7,446 nt of DNA from Candidatus Pollutiaquabacter sp. Its GTDB lineage: Bacteria > Bacteroidota > Bacteroidia > AKYH767-A > 2013-40CM-41-45. Positions 5,824-7,446 of the stretch are shown piece after piece. The stretch is from assembly GCA_903854075.1 (NCBI GenBank), contig CAINVI010000321.1:1-7446 (forward strand). The letters are read 5' to 3'. Below the pieces are notes generated by a model that was given only the letters and a program-made list of their open reading frames with translations, was not told the origin of the DNA and ran no database searches. Position 1 is the first letter of the stretch. Every line of letters starts with the position of its first letter. The translations under genes were made by a program, and so were the position numbers.

Positions 5824-6752
5824 TGGAACAGCAGCAGCACGATAAAGAAGACCGTTTGATCGATCGCTACCTCGACGGATCGTTGACCGGAGTCGAGCGA
5901 CAGGAGTTCATCGATCGTATGGATGCAGAGGTTGCTTTTCGGGAGGCTGTTGCATTCCGAAATCTGCTTACAGATGGAATCCGGTTAGCCGCCGATGAGG
6001 AAATCAAAGCGGAGGTTATCGAATCCATTAATTACCATAAACCGAGGCTGCCGTTCGGTCTGCGTATGTTGTTGGTTTTTCTGGGCATACTTGCGGGTGG
6101 AATTTTGCTTTTCAATTATGTTGGCAATGATCGTGTGATCAGAAAGCCGGTGATCACGTTCAAGTGGTTCACCGGAAAAAAGGAAAAACGTACTGACGAT
6201 AAAGACCAACGCAAGAACGAAGCCCGAACGCCCGTGCTTGTTGCAGAAGATTCTAGCCAAAGCGGCGCTAACCCGGGTATGGATTCCGCGACAGCCTCTT
6301 CCGAACAAACGGGCGATTCAATTTTCAGTGATGGAGCCCTTATGGCCGGTGAAAGTGAAATCGTAGTACGAAAAGACCAGTTGATCTTTTCTGCCACACT
6401 GACGCCTAAATTGGTTTCTCGTGCCGGCGAAGTGAAATCTGCTGCAGCAGGATCGTTAGCGGAGGAGACTGCAAGAAAGCTCAATCCTCCCGCCGATTTA
6501 CCCGAAGCGGAGATGACTACTTCCTACGACGTGGAATGTTGGATCTCCCCGGTTAATTATCATGGCTTCCGGATGGTGCTGAATAAGATCCAGCTGTACG
6601 GCTTGGAGCAACCGGAAAAAATAAAGTTATTTAAATCCGATAAGCGTTTATTTCTACGCTGTGGAAATGAATTGTACGAGATAATGACCACCGATCAGTT
6701 TCAGCCCTACCGGTTGGTACGGGATGTGGAATTGCTTAATGTATGCCGATGA
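5820..6752 (+). CDS. Single-pass membrane protein, probable anti-sigma factor
   Basis: The 310-residue protein begins MMEQQQHDKEDRLIDRYLDGSLTG, then ERQEFIDRMDAEVAFREAV. This resembles the cytoplasmic N-terminus of Bacteroidota anti-sigma factors (a short helical domain with RYLDG-L--E-EF-R). One transmembrane segment lies at about 79-101, so residues 1-78 are likely cytoplasmic and the rest periplasmic. The zinc-binding HxxxCxxC motif of zf-HC2 anti-sigma domains is absent: the first 80 residues have no Cys. Residues about 117-230 are a charged, Ser/Ala/Glu-rich, probably disordered linker. Residues about 232-310 form a compact domain (ECWISPVNYHGFRMVLNKIQ, then LFKSDKRLFLRCGNELYEI) that I cannot name. 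Cys240, Cys281 and Cys309 could form a disulfide in the periplasm. It overlaps the sigma gene by ATGA (start 5820, stop 5821-5823) and dapF by ATGA at its end. The anti-sigma role is inferred from N-terminal pattern, topology and position; no protease site is identified. Confidence 0.7.
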   Translation: MMEQQQHDKEDRLIDRYLDGSLTGVERQEFIDRMDAEVAFREAVAFRNLLTDGIRLAADEEIKAEVIESINYHKPRLPFGLRMLLVFLGILAGGILLFNYVGNDRVIRKPVITFKWFTGKKEKRTDDKDQRKNEARTPVLVAEDSSQSGANPGMDSATASSEQTGDSIFSDGALMAGESEIVVRKDQLIFSATLTPKLVSRAGEVKSAAAGSLAEETARKLNPPADLPEAEMTTSYDVECWISPVNYHGFRMVLNKIQLYGLEQPEKIKLFKSDKRLFLRCGNELYEIMTTDQFQPYRLVRDVELLNVCR

Positions 6753-7446
6753 AAATCGCTTTTTGTAAATATCAGGGAACCGGTAACGATTTCATCCTCA
6801 TCGATGGACGTGAAGGTCTTAGTTCGTTGCCTGCAGAAAAGGTGGCTGCACTTTGTCATCGTCGATTCGGCATCGGTGCCGATGGTTTGATTCTATTGAT
6901 AAATGAACCCGGTTACGATTTTCGGATGGTGTATTACAATTCCGACGGAAACGAAAGTACCATGTGTGGAAATGGCGGACGTTGCATAGCCGCCTTTGCC
7001 CGTATTTTGGGAATTCCCGGTGATGCGTATCACTTTCTTGGAGTTGACGGGCCGCATGTAGCTACTTTTCTTCCGGATGGCAACGTGAAATTACAAATGA
7101 AAGATGTGGCAGCTGTAGAGACTGTGGACGGCTTTCTCTTTGTTGATACCGGTTCTCCTCATGCTGTTCTTAAAGTAACCGGACTGGATGATATGGACGT
7201 CTGTGCGGAGGGTAAAGCTATTCGTTATAGTGAGCGCTATCAGACGAATGGAGTGAATGTAAATTTTGTTCAGCCGTCTACTAACGGGCTTTCTGTGAGA
7301 ACCTACGAACGTGGCGTTGAAAACGAGACGTATTCCTGCGGCACCGGTGTAACCGCTGCGGTGTTGAGTGCAGCAGTTTCCGGTTGGATTCCTTCTGCCA
7401 ACGGAGTGTGCAGGGTGCAAACGCCAGGGGGATCCTTGCTCGTATA
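6749..7446 (+). CDS. dapF: Diaminopimelate epimerase, 3'-truncated by window edge
   Basis: DapF is a PLP-independent epimerase that converts LL- to meso-diaminopimelate, a precursor of lysine and of peptidoglycan, in the cytoplasm. From ATG 6749 the protein reads MKIAFCKYQGTGNDF, the family's N-terminus, with 232 residues visible of a usual 255-280 and no stop before the window ends. Both catalytic cysteines are present: Cys73 in MCGNGGRC, at the same position as in E. coli, and Cys197 in YSCGTG. The substrate motifs GADGLI (43-48), YYNSDGN (62-68), TGSPH (134-138) and ERGVENET (187-194) fit the family. ATG 6749 overlaps the stop of the preceding gene by ATGA; an in-frame ATG at 6743 is possible but adds only MP. 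The overlap suggests translational coupling in one transcript with the sigma/anti-sigma pair, which is unusual company for a biosynthetic enzyme. Confidence 0.95.
   Translation, partial: MKIAFCKYQGTGNDFILIDGREGLSSLPAEKVAALCHRRFGIGADGLILLINEPGYDFRMVYYNSDGNESTMCGNGGRCIAAFARILGIPGDAYHFLGVDGPHVATFLPDGNVKLQMKDVAAVETVDGFLFVDTGSPHAVLKVTGLDDMDVCAEGKAIRYSERYQTNGVNVNFVQPSTNGLSVRTYERGVENETYSCGTGVTAAVLSAAVSGWIPSANGVCRVQTPGGSLLV

Noticed and set aside
5985..6484. Minus-strand open frames inside the anti-sigma gene
   Set aside because: They are opposite a gene with a clear transmembrane segment and coupled overlaps on both sides; their translations look random.
7091..7420. 109-codon minus-strand open frame
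   Set aside because: It is antisense to dapF, whose second catalytic Cys motif lies in this stretch.

Overview
The window looks like chromosomal backbone of a member of the Bacteroidota, with G+C near one half by eye. Three things point there. The primary sigma factor is about 287 residues and lacks region 1.1, as in Bacteroides and Flavobacterium. A match to the phylum's TAnnTTTG minus-7 promoter element lies upstream of that gene. The other genes start without Shine-Dalgarno sequences, with one possible exception. I see no mobile element, CRISPR array, tRNA or rRNA.

Layout: (1) 2-970, plus strand: mnmA, tRNA 2-thiouridylase, cut at its 5' end by the window edge. (2) 984-1016: a hairpin terminator that can serve both strands, between convergent mnmA and gap. 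(3) 1036-2511, minus: a long-form glyceraldehyde-3-phosphate dehydrogenase with an N-terminal extension of about 140 residues. (4) 2545-2581: a strong minus-strand terminator between rpoD and gap. (5) 2608-3471, minus: rpoD, the housekeeping sigma factor, with a candidate promoter at 3535-3566. (6) 3646-5067, minus: an HtrA/Deg periplasmic serine protease. (7) 5068-5313: a divergent control region dense in repeats. (8) 5314-5823, plus: an ECF-type sigma factor. (9) 5820-6752, plus: a single-pass membrane protein placed as its anti-sigma factor. (10) 6749-7446, plus: dapF, diaminopimelate epimerase, cut at its 3' end.

The part most worth attention is 3646-7446. An ECF sigma factor and a membrane anti-sigma candidate are joined by a 4-base ATGA overlap, and the anti-sigma candidate is joined to dapF by a second ATGA overlap. 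This chain is divergent from an HtrA protease. The region between them carries four GTTA(A/G) elements spaced 10, 11 and 10 bases apart, and three copies of a GAAyTGtCAG motif. I infer an envelope-stress circuit comparable in logic, not in sequence, to SigmaE/RseA/DegP, tied to a peptidoglycan-precursor gene. The sequence shows the layout; the regulatory link is a hypothesis.
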